A stretch of 64,000 nt of DNA from Cacajao melanocephalus (Eukaryota > Chordata > Mammalia > Primates > Pitheciidae): contig CAUYLG010065699.1 of the NCBI GenBank assembly GCA_963573385.1, forward strand, positions 1 through 64,000. The letters are read 5' to 3'. The notes below the pieces were generated by a model, which saw only the letters and a program-made list of their open reading frames with translations, was not told the origin of the DNA and searched no databases. Shown one piece after another: positions 46,745 through 59,795 of the stretch. Both the position numbers and the translations under genes were made by a program. Within the stretch, counting starts at the first letter, position 1. Each line of letters starts with the position of its first letter.

Positions 46745-46930
46745 AGGGAGGGGAAACTTTTGCCTCCTGGGGCTTACTTGGCAGTATCTAGAAATTCTGT
46801 TGTTAAAAGTGGATGTGCTGGGGTTGGGTATTTGTTGTGTAGAGACTGGGTGCTGCTAAAGATCCTATAGCATACAGGACAGTGATCAGAACAAAAGTTA
46901 TCCAGCTTGAAATTTCAATAGTGTAAAGGT
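46745..46930 (+). mobile_element. MER20 fragment, diverged
   Basis: Sense MER20 features 'gggtgctgctaaagatccta', 'catacaggacagtgatcag', 'agttatccagcttgaaattt'. Less well preserved than the antisense copy at 37272. Confidence 0.65.
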
Positions 46931-47344
46931 TGAGAAATTTTCACTTAAAGGGACTAGTCTCAAAAGTGAAATTCCTTTCATTTCACGAGTTAAGGCATCC
47001 AGGTGTTGGGGGGAAGAAAACAGATCTTATTACTTTACAGGCTTTCTTCTATCTTTCTAGAGGCCTTTTAAAACTCATTCTTAAAATGTTTCTTAAAGTC
47101 TTGAATGTGTCTCAGCAAACTGTGGCAGACAGAATGCCCCAGTTCCAAGAATGTTCATGTCTTAACCCCCAAGACCTCTAAAAATGTCACTTGATATGAG
47201 AAAAGGACTATGCAAACGTGATTAAAATTAATGACCTTAGAAAGGAAGATCATCCTGGAATATCCAGATAAGACCAGACCAATCACAGGAGCCCTTAAAA
47301 GTGGGAAAGGAAGTCAAAGTCAAAGAAATATATGAGAAGGAAGG

Positions 47345-48045
47345 ATGTTATGATTTGAATGCATGTGCCCCTTCAAAATTTCACATGTTGTAAAATAACT
47401 CAGAAACAGAAAGTCAAATACCGTTTGTTTTTACTTATAAGTGGTAGCGAAACAGTGAGTACACATGGACATAGAGAGTGGAATAACAGACACTGGAGAC
47501 TCAGAGGGGTGGGAAGAAGCTGAGGGATGAGAAATTACTTTACGGGTACAATGTTCAGTATTCAGGTGATGGTTACGCTAAAGACACACAGTTCACCTCA
47601 TACAATATATTCACATAACAAAAATGCATGTGTATTCCCTAAATCTATAAAAATAAAAAATACATTTATATGTTGGAACTTAAAACCCAGAGTCATGGTA
47701 TTAAGAGGTACGACCTTTGGGAAAGTGATTAAGTCATGAACGCTTCACTCTCATGAATGGGTTAGTGCTCTTATAAAAGCCTGAATGCTGATTTTTGGTT
47801 CCTGTTTTTTGTCTGTGCATCTCTTCTGCCATGTGAGGACATAGCATTCATTCCTTATATACCTCTTCCCCACCATGTGAAGATGCAGTGAGAAGGCACC
47901 ATCTGGGAAGCAGAGAGCTGACTTCTCTAGACATTGAATCCACTGATGCCTTCATCTTGGACTTCCCAGCCTCCACACCTGTGAGAAAAAAAAATGTCTG
48001 TTCTTTCTAAATTGCAATTTTGTGACAGCAACCCAATGGAATAAG
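47345..48045 (+). mobile_element. MaLR LTR (MLT1A0/MST-like) inserted in MLT1, itself split by L1
   Basis: Starts 'tgttatgatttgaatgcatg', is interrupted by L1 after 'tttcacatgttg', resumes with 'ggaacttaaaacccagag', then 'tctgccatgtgaggacatag', 'cttggacttcccagcctcc' and ends near 'ggaataaggca'. Confidence 0.8.
47393..47672 (+). mobile_element. 5'-truncated L1 3' end (innermost insertion)
   Basis: Sense L1: 'cagaaagtcaaataccgt', 'ttataagtggtagcgaaac', 'aataacagacactggagact', then A-rich tail. Flanks 'cacatgttg' and 'tatatgttg' look like a diverged target duplication. Confidence 0.88.
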
Positions 48046-48691
48046 GCAGGGAGTCAGTGAAATTCGATGTGAGAGAAGGACTCAAAATGCCATTGTTGAA
48101 GGCGGCTTCAAATGGAAACACTGAGTGAGAATGCAAGCAACCTCTAGGAGCAAAGACCAGCCTCTAATTGACTTGACCTTGGACTTCCCAGCCTTCAGAA
48201 CTGTCAGAAATAAATGTCTTTTGTGTAAGAAACTGAAGGAGATTTATCCCCAGCATTTTCTGTAAGGCACGCAGCCTGATAGACACCTTGATTTCAGCCT
48301 TGTGAGCTCTAGCAGAGGGCTCAGATGATCCCACAAGATTTCTGATGTATAGTAACTCTAAATAATCAATGTGTATTGTTTTAAGCCTCAGTGTATGTTT
48401 GTGGTCATATGTTACAGTATCAAAAGGAAACTAATACAGTTGCCTCCTAAATGTTCTTGCTCACAGTTAAGAAAGCTGAAAACTCCCAAGTGAGTCTCAA
48501 ACTTGTCTGCACTATGAGCAATGGCTCTCCATGGAAGAGCTGAGAAAATAGCTTCAGCAGGAACCTGGGGCTGTTGCCCAGTTTTAAAGATGTATTGTCT
48601 TTTCACAATATATGGTGTGAGGTGCCCTCCTTGAACTTCTCTCTTATGACAGCTTCCCATTCTATCCATAGCTTCAGCAACCAGTTCCTAT

Positions 48692-49118
48692 TGATAAAAG
48701 AAAAACATCAGCTGAATTAAATTTAAAGGAGTTTAATTGAGCAATGAACAATTTGTGAATTAGGCAGCCCCCAGAATCAGATCCAGAGAGATTCCAGCAC
48801 AGCTATGTGGTGGAAGAAGATTTATAAACAACAAAAAAGGGAAATGATGTACAGAAATTGGAAGTGATGTACACAATAGCTAGATTGGTCACAGCTCAGT
48901 GTATTCCTTATTTGAACACAGTTTGAACACTCAGCAGTGTATGTGTGGTTGAAGTATGGCTGCTGGGATTGGCCAAGACTTAGCTATTGTTACAGGTGCA
49001 TACTACTAAGTAGGTTTTCAATTTTATCTGCATGTTAAGCTAGGTTACAGTTGATCCACAAGTACTCAAATATAGAAGTGTGGAGTCCTTCTCAGGCCAT
49101 ATTTAGTTTGCTTTAACA
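48692..49118 (-). mobile_element. ERV-type solo LTR with 4-base target duplication
   Basis: Antisense; the sense LTR begins TGTTAAAG (complement of 49111-49118) and ends TTATCA. Flanks 'ctat' at 48688-48691 and 49119-49122 are identical, as for class I ERVs. On the sense strand it has a TATA-like element (near 48825) and an ATTAAA-type signal (near 48735). Confidence 0.8.
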
Positions 49119-49122
49119 CTAT

Positions 49123-50283
49123 ATAGCTCCATACAGGTACACCTGGCCAGGTGTGTTTTGCCAGACCTAGGATACATTCCTTTTGTCTCCCACACAGGGG
49201 CTTATCCATGAATGCCTTAGGAAATGTCGCAGAGCTCCATCATGTGCAGGAAGTTATTATAGAGGGAACTTCTCACTCTTAGGGGAACTAAATTGATCTA
49301 TGTGTCTCATTTTTTCCTCCTCCTCTTCCCTTGGATAGACTACCCTGAGATGGCTGTCACTTGACTTTTCAGGTGGCCACCAGCTGCCCTTGCAGGTGGG
49401 CAATGCATCCTTGCCATGGCTATGTCTTCTCTAATTCACTGCCCCAGCCCTCTTGCTGCCTGGGATAGCATGCCCAAGGGAAGCACTGTCCTCTAAGCCA
49501 TTGGCCCAGGCTCTGCTCTCAGGAGAAGGCAGGTGAAGATGAGCAGCCTTCACCCTTTGCATTCTAGTCTACAGTATATTTGAGTTTGTGTTGATGATGT
49601 TGAACTATACCCAAGCCCTGTGATCCCGGAAAACAGCAACAGTTAAAGAATTTCTCCCACATTTTGAGTTCTGGAAAATGGATTACTGCAAAGAACTATC
49701 CTTACCCATATGACTTAGATAAGACTCGTAAATATTTCCCCAGTTTACATAGGACACGACCAGACCCAGACCCTCCAAGATTCCATTCTTTGCCTCATAA
49801 TTGATAATTGATTATCCCCACTAATCAATGGGAACAAAATGCTTGTGAACCAAACATTGGGTCAGTTCTTCTTTCCAGGACCCTGGACTTCAGCTCACCC
49901 TTAGCATATGCCAACATAATACCCCACCTTAAGGGCCTCTTCTGAAAACAGACTGCTCTGGGGGGAAACTATTCTCTGAACTACTGTCCTATAATATCAC
50001 CCTTTATCAAACTTCCCCTCCTGTTTTTCTCTAGCCTCATTTCTTCTTGCCCATAAAAGAAAATCCCTCTCTGCCTAACTCTTCAGACATTTGCAGACCT
50101 ACAGTCAGAGCATTCTTGCTATTGCAATAATTCACCTTTCCCAATTAAAATAATAGGTGAACAACCCTCTCCAACCCTTGCAATAATTATTTCAAAGAAG
50201 ACCTTTCTTACTTAGTCCAGATTTACTTTTTCATTGATACTGTTAATATAAAAGTAATTCCTCTATTCCCTATGCCTGCAGAG
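49123..50283. other. unassigned DNA, part LTR-like
   Basis: Around 49790-50160 the order 'cccataaaagaaaatccctc' then 'ccaattaaaataatagg' resembles an LTR promoter and polyadenylation region, but no family or edges can be given. Remainder unassigned. Confidence 0.35.
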
Positions 50284-50587
50284 ATTTTTTATTTTTCTTA
50301 AGATATGGAGTCTCACTCAGTCACCCATGCTGGAGTGCAGTGGCACTATCATGGCTTACCGCAGCCTCAACCTCCTGGGTTCAAGTGATCCTTTCCCCTC
50401 AGCATCCAGGGTAGCTTGGACTACAGGTGTGCACCACCATGTGCAACTAATTCTTTTTTATTATTTATAGAGACATGGTCTCACCATGTTGCCCAGGCTA
50501 GTCTCAAACTCCTGGGTTGAAGAGATCTTCCCACTTCAGCCTCCCAAAGTGCTGGTATTTCAGGTGTGAGCCACCACACCTGCCTGA
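50284..50587 (-). mobile_element. Alu (AluJ/S-like)
   Basis: Antisense dimer 'atggagtctcactcagtcac' to 'gtgagccaccacacctgcct'. Confidence 0.95.
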
Positions 50588-51501
50588 TTATATATATTTA
50601 AACCATATTCATCAGTAACATTTCCCCCCAAAATTGGAGACCTGCATAGGGTTACCAGTAAAACAAAAAATTAAAGAGTACCAAGTAATTACTATAATTG
50701 ATAGCATAAAGGATGTGGAGGGTAAAACTGTTTCTATTTCACCCCTGCTGGTATCTGATTCTGATTCTATAGGGCTCTGTGCCATCCACTGTCTTTGAGT
50801 TGTTTTACAATTCTGTACATTGCAAATGATCAAGGGTAATGCAAAATACTTCTTGTCTCTAGACATGCAAAATTAGTCCTGTGGAAGTGCAAATGACTCC
50901 CCCCATCCACGAAAATGAAAGTCTGTTTTTCCTCTATTTACACATTCATATTCATATAGGATATTTTCAAACCTATTGTTCTTTGGATTGTTTTTTAAAT
51001 GTGTTCTAAGGCCTTCCTGAATGAGTTAAACAACCTCTTTAACACTTGTTTATTTTTAGCTATCTAAGAGTCATAATTTTTCCTTTTCTTTGAAAATTGT
51101 CCTTTAAAAGGTATTTTTCATGGAGTGGACTTAGTTTTAGGAAAGGAAAAACTTTCCAAGGAAGAATTATTGACAAACTTACACCTATCTGTTTTCTCCT
51201 AGAGATGTATTTGAAATCTTCATGGAGAAAACAGTTACAAGATAAAACTCTATTCTGTGATATTGCACTCTTCTCTTGGTAGAACTTTGTCAGTTTCCTG
51301 ACCTTTTTTTGCTTTCTTCCAATGCAAACTGGAAATGGAGCTTGAATGTCAAGCTTCTTATAAATCTTTTAAAAAATTGATAATGCTTGTCAGCCAAACA
51401 GCTTTTGTTTTGTTCTTGACTCTCAGTTACTTCTTTGCTGTAATAAGAATATTCTGAGAAATGAGACCTCTGGCCTTCTTCTCTCTTTTTTTAAAGAACC
51501 T
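50588..51501. other. unassigned AT-rich DNA
   Basis: No repeat or gene recognised. Confidence 0.5.
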
Positions 51502-51902
51502 TGCTATAGTTTGGATCTTTGACCCCTCCAAATCTCATGTTGAAATTTGATCCCCTAGCGGGAGGTGTTTGAGTCATGGGGAAAGATCCTTCATGAATGG
51601 CTGGTTGTCTATCCTCACAATAAGTGAGTTCTCACTTTATTAGTTCCTAACAGGTTGTTAAAAGGAGCTTGGCACCTCCTCCTCTCTCTCTTGCTTCCTC
51701 TTTATCCATGTGGTCTCTGCACATGCCAGCTCCCCTTCACCTTTTACCATGAGTGGAAGCAGCCTGAAGCCCTCACCAGATGCAGATGCTGGTGCCATGT
51801 TTCCTGTACAGCCTGCAAAACCATGTGCAAATTAATTTCTTTTCTTTATAAATTGCCCAGCCTCAGCTATTCTTTTATAGCAACACTAAACCGACTAAGA
51901 CA
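51502..51902 (+). mobile_element. MST-type solo LTR
   Basis: Blocks 'atagtttggatctttgaccc', 'ttcatgaatggctggttgtc', 'tctctgcacatgccagctcc', 'gtggaagcagcctgaagccc', 'attgcccagcctcagctatt', terminal 'gactaagaca'. Flanks 'aacct' (51497-51501) and 'aaccc' (51903-51907). Confidence 0.95.
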
Positions 51903-51907
51903 AACCC

Positions 51908-52238
51908 TGTAAGAAATTTGGCAATGGTTAACTGGATGCAATAGGGAAAGGGGTTTGTGGATAAAGGAAAACCTTGCTTGTGTAAAAGACACCAGTTAGG
52001 AACTGATCTGAAGGAAGTGTCAAAATCTGAAGAGAACATCTCAACAGTGAGCACTAGCCTGTTTAATGACATTTGGGAGCCCTGGCCTTACACTCCTAAC
52101 CTTTACCTTTTGACAAACTGAAATTTAATGGAGGTCTTCATTTTGTTCTTTATTCCTTCCTACTTTGCAACAATTACTCAATATGATTCTTGTATTGTTG
52201 GTGAAACTATTTTTTGTATATAATCATGTGCACATTTG
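51908..52238. other. unassigned DNA
   Basis: No repeat or gene recognised. Confidence 0.45.
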
Positions 52239-52243
52239 TCCAT

Positions 52244-52606
52244 TGAATTAGTCAGCTCTCATGCTAATAATAGAGTCATACCCAAGACTGACTAATTTAT
52301 AAAGTAAAAAAGGTTTAATGGACTCACAGTTCCATATGGCTGGGGAGGCCTCACAATAATGGTGAAAGACAAAGGAGGGGAAAGGCACGTCTTACATGGT
52401 GGCATGAAAGAGGACATGTTCAGGGGAACTCCTCTTTATAAACCATCAGATCTTGTGAGACTTATTCACTATCATGAGAACAGCATGTGAAAGACCTGCC
52501 CCCATGATTCAAGTACCTCCCAGCAGGTCCTTCCCATGACATGTGGAGATTATGGGAGCTACAATGCAAGATGAGATTTGAGTGGGGACACAGCAAAACT
52601 GTATCA
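52244..52606 (-). mobile_element. THE1-type solo LTR with perfect target duplication
   Basis: Antisense, ends 'aaaactgtatca'. Identical 'tccat' flanks at 52239-52243 and 52607-52611. Confidence 0.96.
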
Positions 52607-52779
52607 TCCATTAACTGGATGGTTATTACCAGATTAACAACAGAATATGTAACACATTATTTTTTAATAATGGCATTCAGTGAGATCATCTTTCCTTTCT
52701 TCAGACTGAATGAATGCTGTCTTCTGTATACTTCTTCTAAATACTCTAAATGATCCCTTTTCCCAGTAGGGAACTACAA

Positions 52780-53325
52780 GCTAACTGTATTCATTTTCTA
52801 ATACTTCATAACCAGTCGTTACAGACTTGGAGACTTCAAATATGTGTTTGTTTCCTTGGAACTCCCTTAGGTCAAGTGCCTATACATGGCATAGGTGGGT
52901 CTTTGACTGGCTTTTGAAGGCTGCAGTCATCATCTCATGCGGAGGCTAGGTCTTCTTTCCAACTCACAGTTGTTCATTGAATTTATTTTCTTATGGCTGC
53001 AGAATGCATGGTGACTAAAGAGATCTGTTGTTTCAGATCTCTTGCTCCTAGACTGTCTCTTAAAAGGCTCTTTGAATTAGTGAGGTCTCCCCACTATAAT
53101 CTCCTTAACTCAAATTCAACTGATTAGGGAACTTAATCACATGTACAAAATGACATCTACAAAAATCCCTGTGGCTATTCTCAATACTATAACCCAGTCT
53201 CTGTCTTGATGTCAATCACAGTGAAAGGCCCTGACTATACTCAAAGTCCAGGATTATATAGGACATGTAGTCTAGTGGGTGGGAATCTTAGAGGCTGTGT
53301 TATAATTCTGCCATTCACACTTAGC
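52780..53325 (-). mobile_element. ancient MaLR/MLT1-like LTR, tentative
   Basis: Weak antisense pattern: 'attcattttctaatacttc' at the start, 'caactgattagggaactta' in the middle and 'ggctgtgttataattctgcc' at the end. Includes a 10-base perfect hairpin at 53019-53044. Confidence 0.4.
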
Positions 53326-54700
<1,375 letters not shown>

Positions 54701-55030
54701 CAAAATTTAAAATAAAATATATAAACTCAGTCCTGCCCCAACATTAGCTCTATGGATATCTGATTCTGCACCTGGGTTCAGCTTCAGGTGAACTTGCAAC
54801 ATGATCCCTCCGTGGCTGTGTTTTAGCTTGTCATGGGAATTCGGATTCACTCAGCCCAAATCTCTGCCCCACCTTCCACGTTCTCATGTCCCAGGTTAAT
54901 AACAAAATCACTGCCTTGTTCTCTGTGCCTAATATCTTTTCCTCCAAACCTATCAAGTTCTCCAGTTTCTTCAAGATTTGGGCTTTACTTTCTTCTTGTT
55001 GATTTTTACATTGACCAAAGTCTTTTTAAA

Positions 55031-55385
55031 GCAACGGTTCTCAAACTTAAATGTACATCAGAAGCTTCTGGAGGATAATAAAACACTGATTGCAGGACCC
55101 CACCTCAGAGGCCCTGATTCAGGAGATCTGGCATGGAGACGTAGGGCTGAAGTGAGAATTTGCAGTTCTGTTTTTGTTAAGAGATGAGATCTTGCTCTGT
55201 CACCCAGGCTGGAGTATAGTGGTGCAATCACAGCTTACCACAGCCTTGAACTCCTGGGCTCAAAGGACCATCCTACGTCAGCCTCCAGGGTAGCTGGGAC
55301 AACTATGCCTGCCTGGAGAATTCACACTTCTAACAAGCTTCCTGTAGATAGTGCTGCAGCTGGTCTGGGCACCACACTGAGCCTG
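55031..55385 (+). mobile_element. MER5A hAT element split by a partial Alu
   Basis: MER5A from 'ggttctcaaacttaaatgta' through 'ggccctgattcaggagatct' to 'gagaatttgcagttct', then an Alu, then 'cacttctaacaagcttcctg' and 'tctgggcaccacactgag'. Confidence 0.88.
55172..55314 (-). mobile_element. single-monomer Alu inside MER5A
   Basis: Antisense monomer 'ttgctctgtcacccaggctg' to 'actatgcctgcctg'. The MER5A segment 'gagaatttgcagttct' before it and 'gagaattcacacttct' after it are a diverged target duplication. Confidence 0.88.
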
Positions 55386-55554
55386 AAGACTAAAGTAGCA
55401 ACATGGTATTACAAGTCAAGCTGTCTGCTTTCTGTTTTTGGTTTCCACTCCCATTTTTTTTCCTTATACTATCTGTTTCCAGCACCACCATTGCCAAACT
55501 CAACCTATGTGGCTAAAATTCAAGTGGTCTACAGCTGGTCACCACTGTGGTCCT

Positions 55555-55690
55555 ATTATATGCCTTCCCCCAGTCCTGTAAGGCAGTCATTACTATCTCT
55601 GTTCAATGTGGAAACTGAGCTTAGACTCGGAGAGTACCTTGCTCTTTGCACAGAGATTATAAAAGGCCACGTTAGGAAGCCAATCCAGTC
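55555..55690 (-). mobile_element. MIR fragment
   Basis: Antisense MIR-like run with 'gtggaaactgagcttaga' followed by 'taccttgctctttgcacag'. Moderate divergence. Confidence 0.55.
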
Positions 55691-56889
55691 TCTCCTGGCT
55701 TCTGTGTTTTCTTTTTATTTCTCACCATATTGCTTTACCAAAAGTTAACCATCTTCTTTACGAAATCTGGATTCTGACAAATGTTAGCCCCCTTTCCTTC
55801 TTCCATCTCTTTCTGATGCTTTGAAAAGACCGGCTTATAAACAGTCCATGAGGTGGGAAGAACAATGTGGACTGAAGCTCAACAATTTGGAAAACACAAA
55901 GTTCAGCTGTTCCTCACCTGGCCAAGACATGCTGCCTGTTTTTGGCCGTGTTTTCTTCTCCCCACCTTGTCACGACTCTAATGTTTTGTTTTCTGATGTC
56001 AGTGAGTACCTGTCCTTGTGAGATGCAGAAGCGCGGTTTAGAGAATGATCCAATTTTGCAGCTTTCCCTGATTGGCAAATTGAGTTACACAGAGGTTAAT
56101 TAGCTTTCCTAATATCTCAAGTTGGCTACGGTATTGAAATTAGCAAGGCGGAGTGAGTAATTGACAGTCCTGTGCTGTGATGGCTCACCAATTGTCCTCT
56201 ATAGAAGAGATCATTGACGTTTTCTGGGTTGTTCTTAAACTCATTATCTGCATACATTAAAACGGACCCTGTACACTTACTATAGGCTTTGATAAATATA
56301 TTTATTTACAGAAAATCAAGAGGCAAACCATCTCAAATTAATTAGGTCAATGACAGTTTAGAACTATGAATTCATAGCAGCAGTGCTCTCTAAATATGTA
56401 AGTGAACAAAGGCTGGCTTGAAATAAGGGAAAGAATAGAAAGAAACAATGAGTATTTCATGGGCAGGGTGTTGTGGAACTCTGTGAATGAGATAATGAAT
56501 AGGTCAATGTAGCAATACTCACCCGAACTCCTCATCCATCCACTCAAGAAAACAAAAAAAGAAGTTCAGACTGGTTGGTGCTCCTAAAATGATAAGGGGG
56601 AAAAATGACCAGAGAGAGAAACAGAAAATCGTCTTTTTAAACTTAATTTTATCCTTCTAGAAACTGGAGATAGCTGGAAAAGGTCACACAAACCATATAT
56701 CTCATTCAACAAAATGCAGGACTTTGCCATTTTCCAATGCCCTGCTGTGGGTATTTTTCCCCCTGAATGAACCCAATAAGTTGTTTGAGCAAAATGTCCT
56801 ATCTAAGTAGGCACATCTGTTTCAATTTCCTACATTTGATCTATTTTAGCAGTATCCTCATTGTGTCATGAGAGCCAACTGAGCTAGCC
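55691..56889. other. unassigned DNA with a possible MIR
   Basis: A weak antisense MIR-like core lies at about 56045-56160 ('attggcaaattgagttacac', 'gaggttaattagctttcc'). Nothing else recognised. Confidence 0.4.
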
Positions 56890-57544
56890 AAGCCTAATAA
56901 AAACGTTACCCAACTATTTTCCACTTAAAAAAAAAACTTAAAAACTTCAGCATCTGTTTATTTTTTGGTTTAACATTTATCATAGCTTCTCTCTCTCTCT
57001 CTCCGTATACATATAGTGATATATACAGTAATATATACACTATATATTACACACTATATTACACTATATAGTGTATAATAGTGTATATTACACTATTATA
57101 CACTATATATATACACTATATTACCATAAAATATAATTCATATACCATATTGCTATATAGTATAATTCGTATACTATATTACTATATAGTAATATATTAC
57201 TATATACTATATAGTATATTACTATATTACCAGTAATATAATGGATATAATATTTATATTTATATTTATAAAATAGAAATATTTATATATAATTTATATT
57301 TGTATACACACTATATTTAACATATGCTATACATAAATATTATATACATTGTATACATATACACTATATATAAACATATACATTATATAACATTATATAC
57401 GTAATATTTATATTACATATAGTACGTATATAATGTAATTAATTGATATTATTGTATATATAATGTAGAGAGAAAAGAATAAGAAAAAAGACTCCTAAGT
57501 CATTTTTTAATGCAAGATAGTTGGGTAACATTTTTATTAGGCTT
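56890..57544. repeat. AT-rich palindromic region bounded by a 28-base inverted repeat
   Basis: Arms 56890-56917 and 57517-57544 are inverted copies with 27 of 28 identical. The interior is nearly all A/T from about 57005 to 57470, with many overlapping palindromes, including 21-base perfect arms 57065-57085 and 57089-57109 around a three-base loop. A (CT)n run at about 56985-57003 precedes the core. Confidence 0.9.
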
Positions 57545-58372
57545 CAATAGCACAGTGGACTTCTCACATGTATGTGATATTTATATATTTTTATATGTAT
57601 ACACATACACAAACACACGTATATATATACACACATGCGTATATGTATCTAATATCCAGTAAAGGATACATTTCTTGAGATTAGTGTTTGTACCACACTT
57701 AAGTTTTATATTTTATTTCTTCCTTTTCAGAAAGTCAGGCTCAATCACAATTATTTTATCCTAAGCACCTTAATACATTATTTGAAAATCACAGGCATTT
57801 AACAGAAATTGTTGAATGAATGATTTAATAGCTCTATTGAGTTATTAATTGCAATATTTTCCTCTGTCTTCATAAACAGGTTATATTTATTTGGAAATGG
57901 GTCGTTTACTGAGGATTTTTTGGGTTTTGAAAGTACTGATTTTTGGGATTTTAGGGTACTACTGAAAGTCTGGCATAGTGGGAGAGACACAGTTTTGGAC
58001 AGAGCAGGAATGGTTAGTCCCCCTATTTGGAGAGATTATACTTTCATTTCTTTTTGCATTCTGTATTGTCAATTCTTGCTAGTGTGTTGCTCCCTGTGTA
58101 ACCCCATCCTTCCATCTTTACGTGTTTCCAATTTGTCTCCACTTCAGAAATGAGCCCTATGTTTCTGTAACTGAACAAAAGCCACCACTAGTGGTCCAGT
58201 GTCTACGTTATTTCTCCACAGCCTCCTTTAAAGAACTGTGTGTTAGTTAATTCAGGGAACAAGGGGAGGAGAAGATAGACTGCCCCAGTCCTCACTGACA
58301 GATAACGGTTACATTAAAGCAAGAAACAGACCCATAGTTATCGGGTACCTTAAGGTTCTCCATCTTCCTAAG
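57545..58372. other. unassigned DNA
   Basis: A TATA/CACA-rich patch is at 57575-57650. No gene recognised. Confidence 0.5.
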
Positions 58373-58399
58373 TTTTTTTTTATAATTTAATTTTAAAAC

Positions 58400-58540
58400 T
58401 ATTTTTTAAAAATAGAGACAGAATCTCACTATATTTTCCAGGCTGGTCTCACACTCCTGGACTCAATTGATCCTTCTGCCTCAGCCTCCCAAAATGCTGG
58501 GATTACAGGTGGGAGCCACCACGCCACTGAGGCACCACGC
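58400..58540 (-). mobile_element. partial Alu (one monomer)
   Basis: Antisense 'agagacagaatctcactata' to 'attacaggtgggagccacc'. Confidence 0.88.
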
Positions 58541-58627
58541 TGCCCAGCCACTTTTCACTTTAAACTTATCGTGTAACAGCCTCTCTGAAGATGTACATGC
58601 TTAGTGATAGACCCTGAGAAAGATTCT

Positions 58628-58931
58628 GTGTGAGTCTCCTGATGCTGTTACAAATCTCCACAAATTCAATGGCTTAGAACAACACTAACTTATTATTTTA
58701 CAGTTTTGGAGGTCAGAAGTCAGAAATCGGTCCAACTGGGTTAGAATTGAGGTCTCAGCAGGGCTGTGCTCCTGCTGAAGGCTCTAGGGAAGATTTTGTC
58801 TACATGTCTTTTCCAGCTTCTACAGGCCTTCCTTCTTCAATTGTTTAAAGGCAGCAATGTAACATTTCAAATTACTCTCTGCTTCCATCATTACATTGTT
58901 TTCTCAGACCCCCTTACCTTCTTATAAAGAC
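58628..58931 (-). mobile_element. MLT1-type LTR (older subfamily)
   Basis: Antisense: 'caatggcttagaacaacact', 'cagttttggaggtcagaagt', 'gctgaaggctctagggaaga', 'cttcttataaagactctgag'. Truncated where the following Alu begins. Confidence 0.75.
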
Positions 58932-59225
58932 TCTGAGGCTGACCACAGTGACTCATGCCTATAATCCCAGTGCTTTGGGAGGATGGCTTGGAGAATTTCT
59001 TGAGTCCAGGAGTTCAAGACCAGCCTAGACAACACAGTAAGACCCGGTTTCTACAAATATTTTTTTAATTAGTTGGGCATGATAATACTCACCTATAGGC
59101 CTAGCTACCTGGGAGGCTGATGCAAGAGGATCACTTGATTCCAAGAGGTTAAGGCTTCAGTGAGCTGTGATCTCACCACTGCTCTCCAGCCTGGGTGACA
59201 GAGCAAGATTCTCTTTAAACAATTT
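58932..59225 (+). mobile_element. Alu (AluJ-like)
   Basis: Sense dimer 'cagtgactcatgcctataat' to 'tgggtgacagagcaagattc'. Confidence 0.93.
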
Positions 59226-59387
59226 TTTAAAAAGCGTGGAGGCAAACCTGACCAAGGTCTAACTTTGTTGTGCATACTTTCCTTGATCAGAGGATGCTTT
59301 GCCACCCAACATGAGTGTTGGATACGGCAACAAGCAAAACACTGAACAATTTAGAATCAGTCTTGGTTAAATGAAAGGCCAGGGGAA

Positions 59388-59552
59388 TCTATGGTCAGTC
59401 AAATAATGGCCCCCCAAAATATCCACATCCCAATCCTAGATGGTGTGAAAGTGTGACATAACCTGGCAAAAAAGATTATTCAGATGTGATTAAGAATCTT
59501 GAGATGTGGAGACAATCCTGGATTATCTGGTGCTGATGTACTCACAAGAGTT
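59388..59552 (+). mobile_element. MLT1-type LTR, 5' part
   Basis: Sense: 'aaataatggccccccaaaat', 'ccacatcccaatcctagatg', 'ttaagaatcttgagatgtgg', 'ctggattatctggtgctgat'. Cut off by the Alu downstream. Confidence 0.75.
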
Positions 59553-59556
59553 CTTT

Positions 59557-59795
59557 TGTTGTTGTTGTTATTTTGTTTTGTTTTGTTTTTTGAGACAGGT
59601 TCTCACTCTGTTGATCAGACTGGAGTATAGTTGCACAACCACGGCTCATTATATGTTTGAGGTCCCATGGTCAAGCCATCCTCACCCCTCAGCCTCCCAA
59701 GTAGCTGGGACTATAGGCATCTGTCACCATACCCAGCTAATTTTTTATTTTTTGCAGAGCAGAGACGGGGTCTTGCTATGTTGCCCAGGCTTGCT
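59557..59795 (-). mobile_element. partial Alu
   Basis: Antisense with (GTT)n/(GTTTT)n tail, 'tttgagacaggttctcactc' and 'aagtagctgggactataggc'; ends at 'tatgttgcccaggc', so the 5' monomer is incomplete. Confidence 0.92.

Larger units (their letters stand above)
47118..48432 (+). mobile_element. outer MLT1 LTR of a three-level nest
   Basis: Old MLT1: 'tggcagacagaatgcccc' to about 47344, then an inserted MaLR LTR, then from 48046 'ggcggcttcaaatgg' and a 3' end with 'tttcagccttgtgagctc' and 'aaggaaactaatacag'. It also contains a second MLT1-like end around 48175-48230. Confidence 0.75.
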
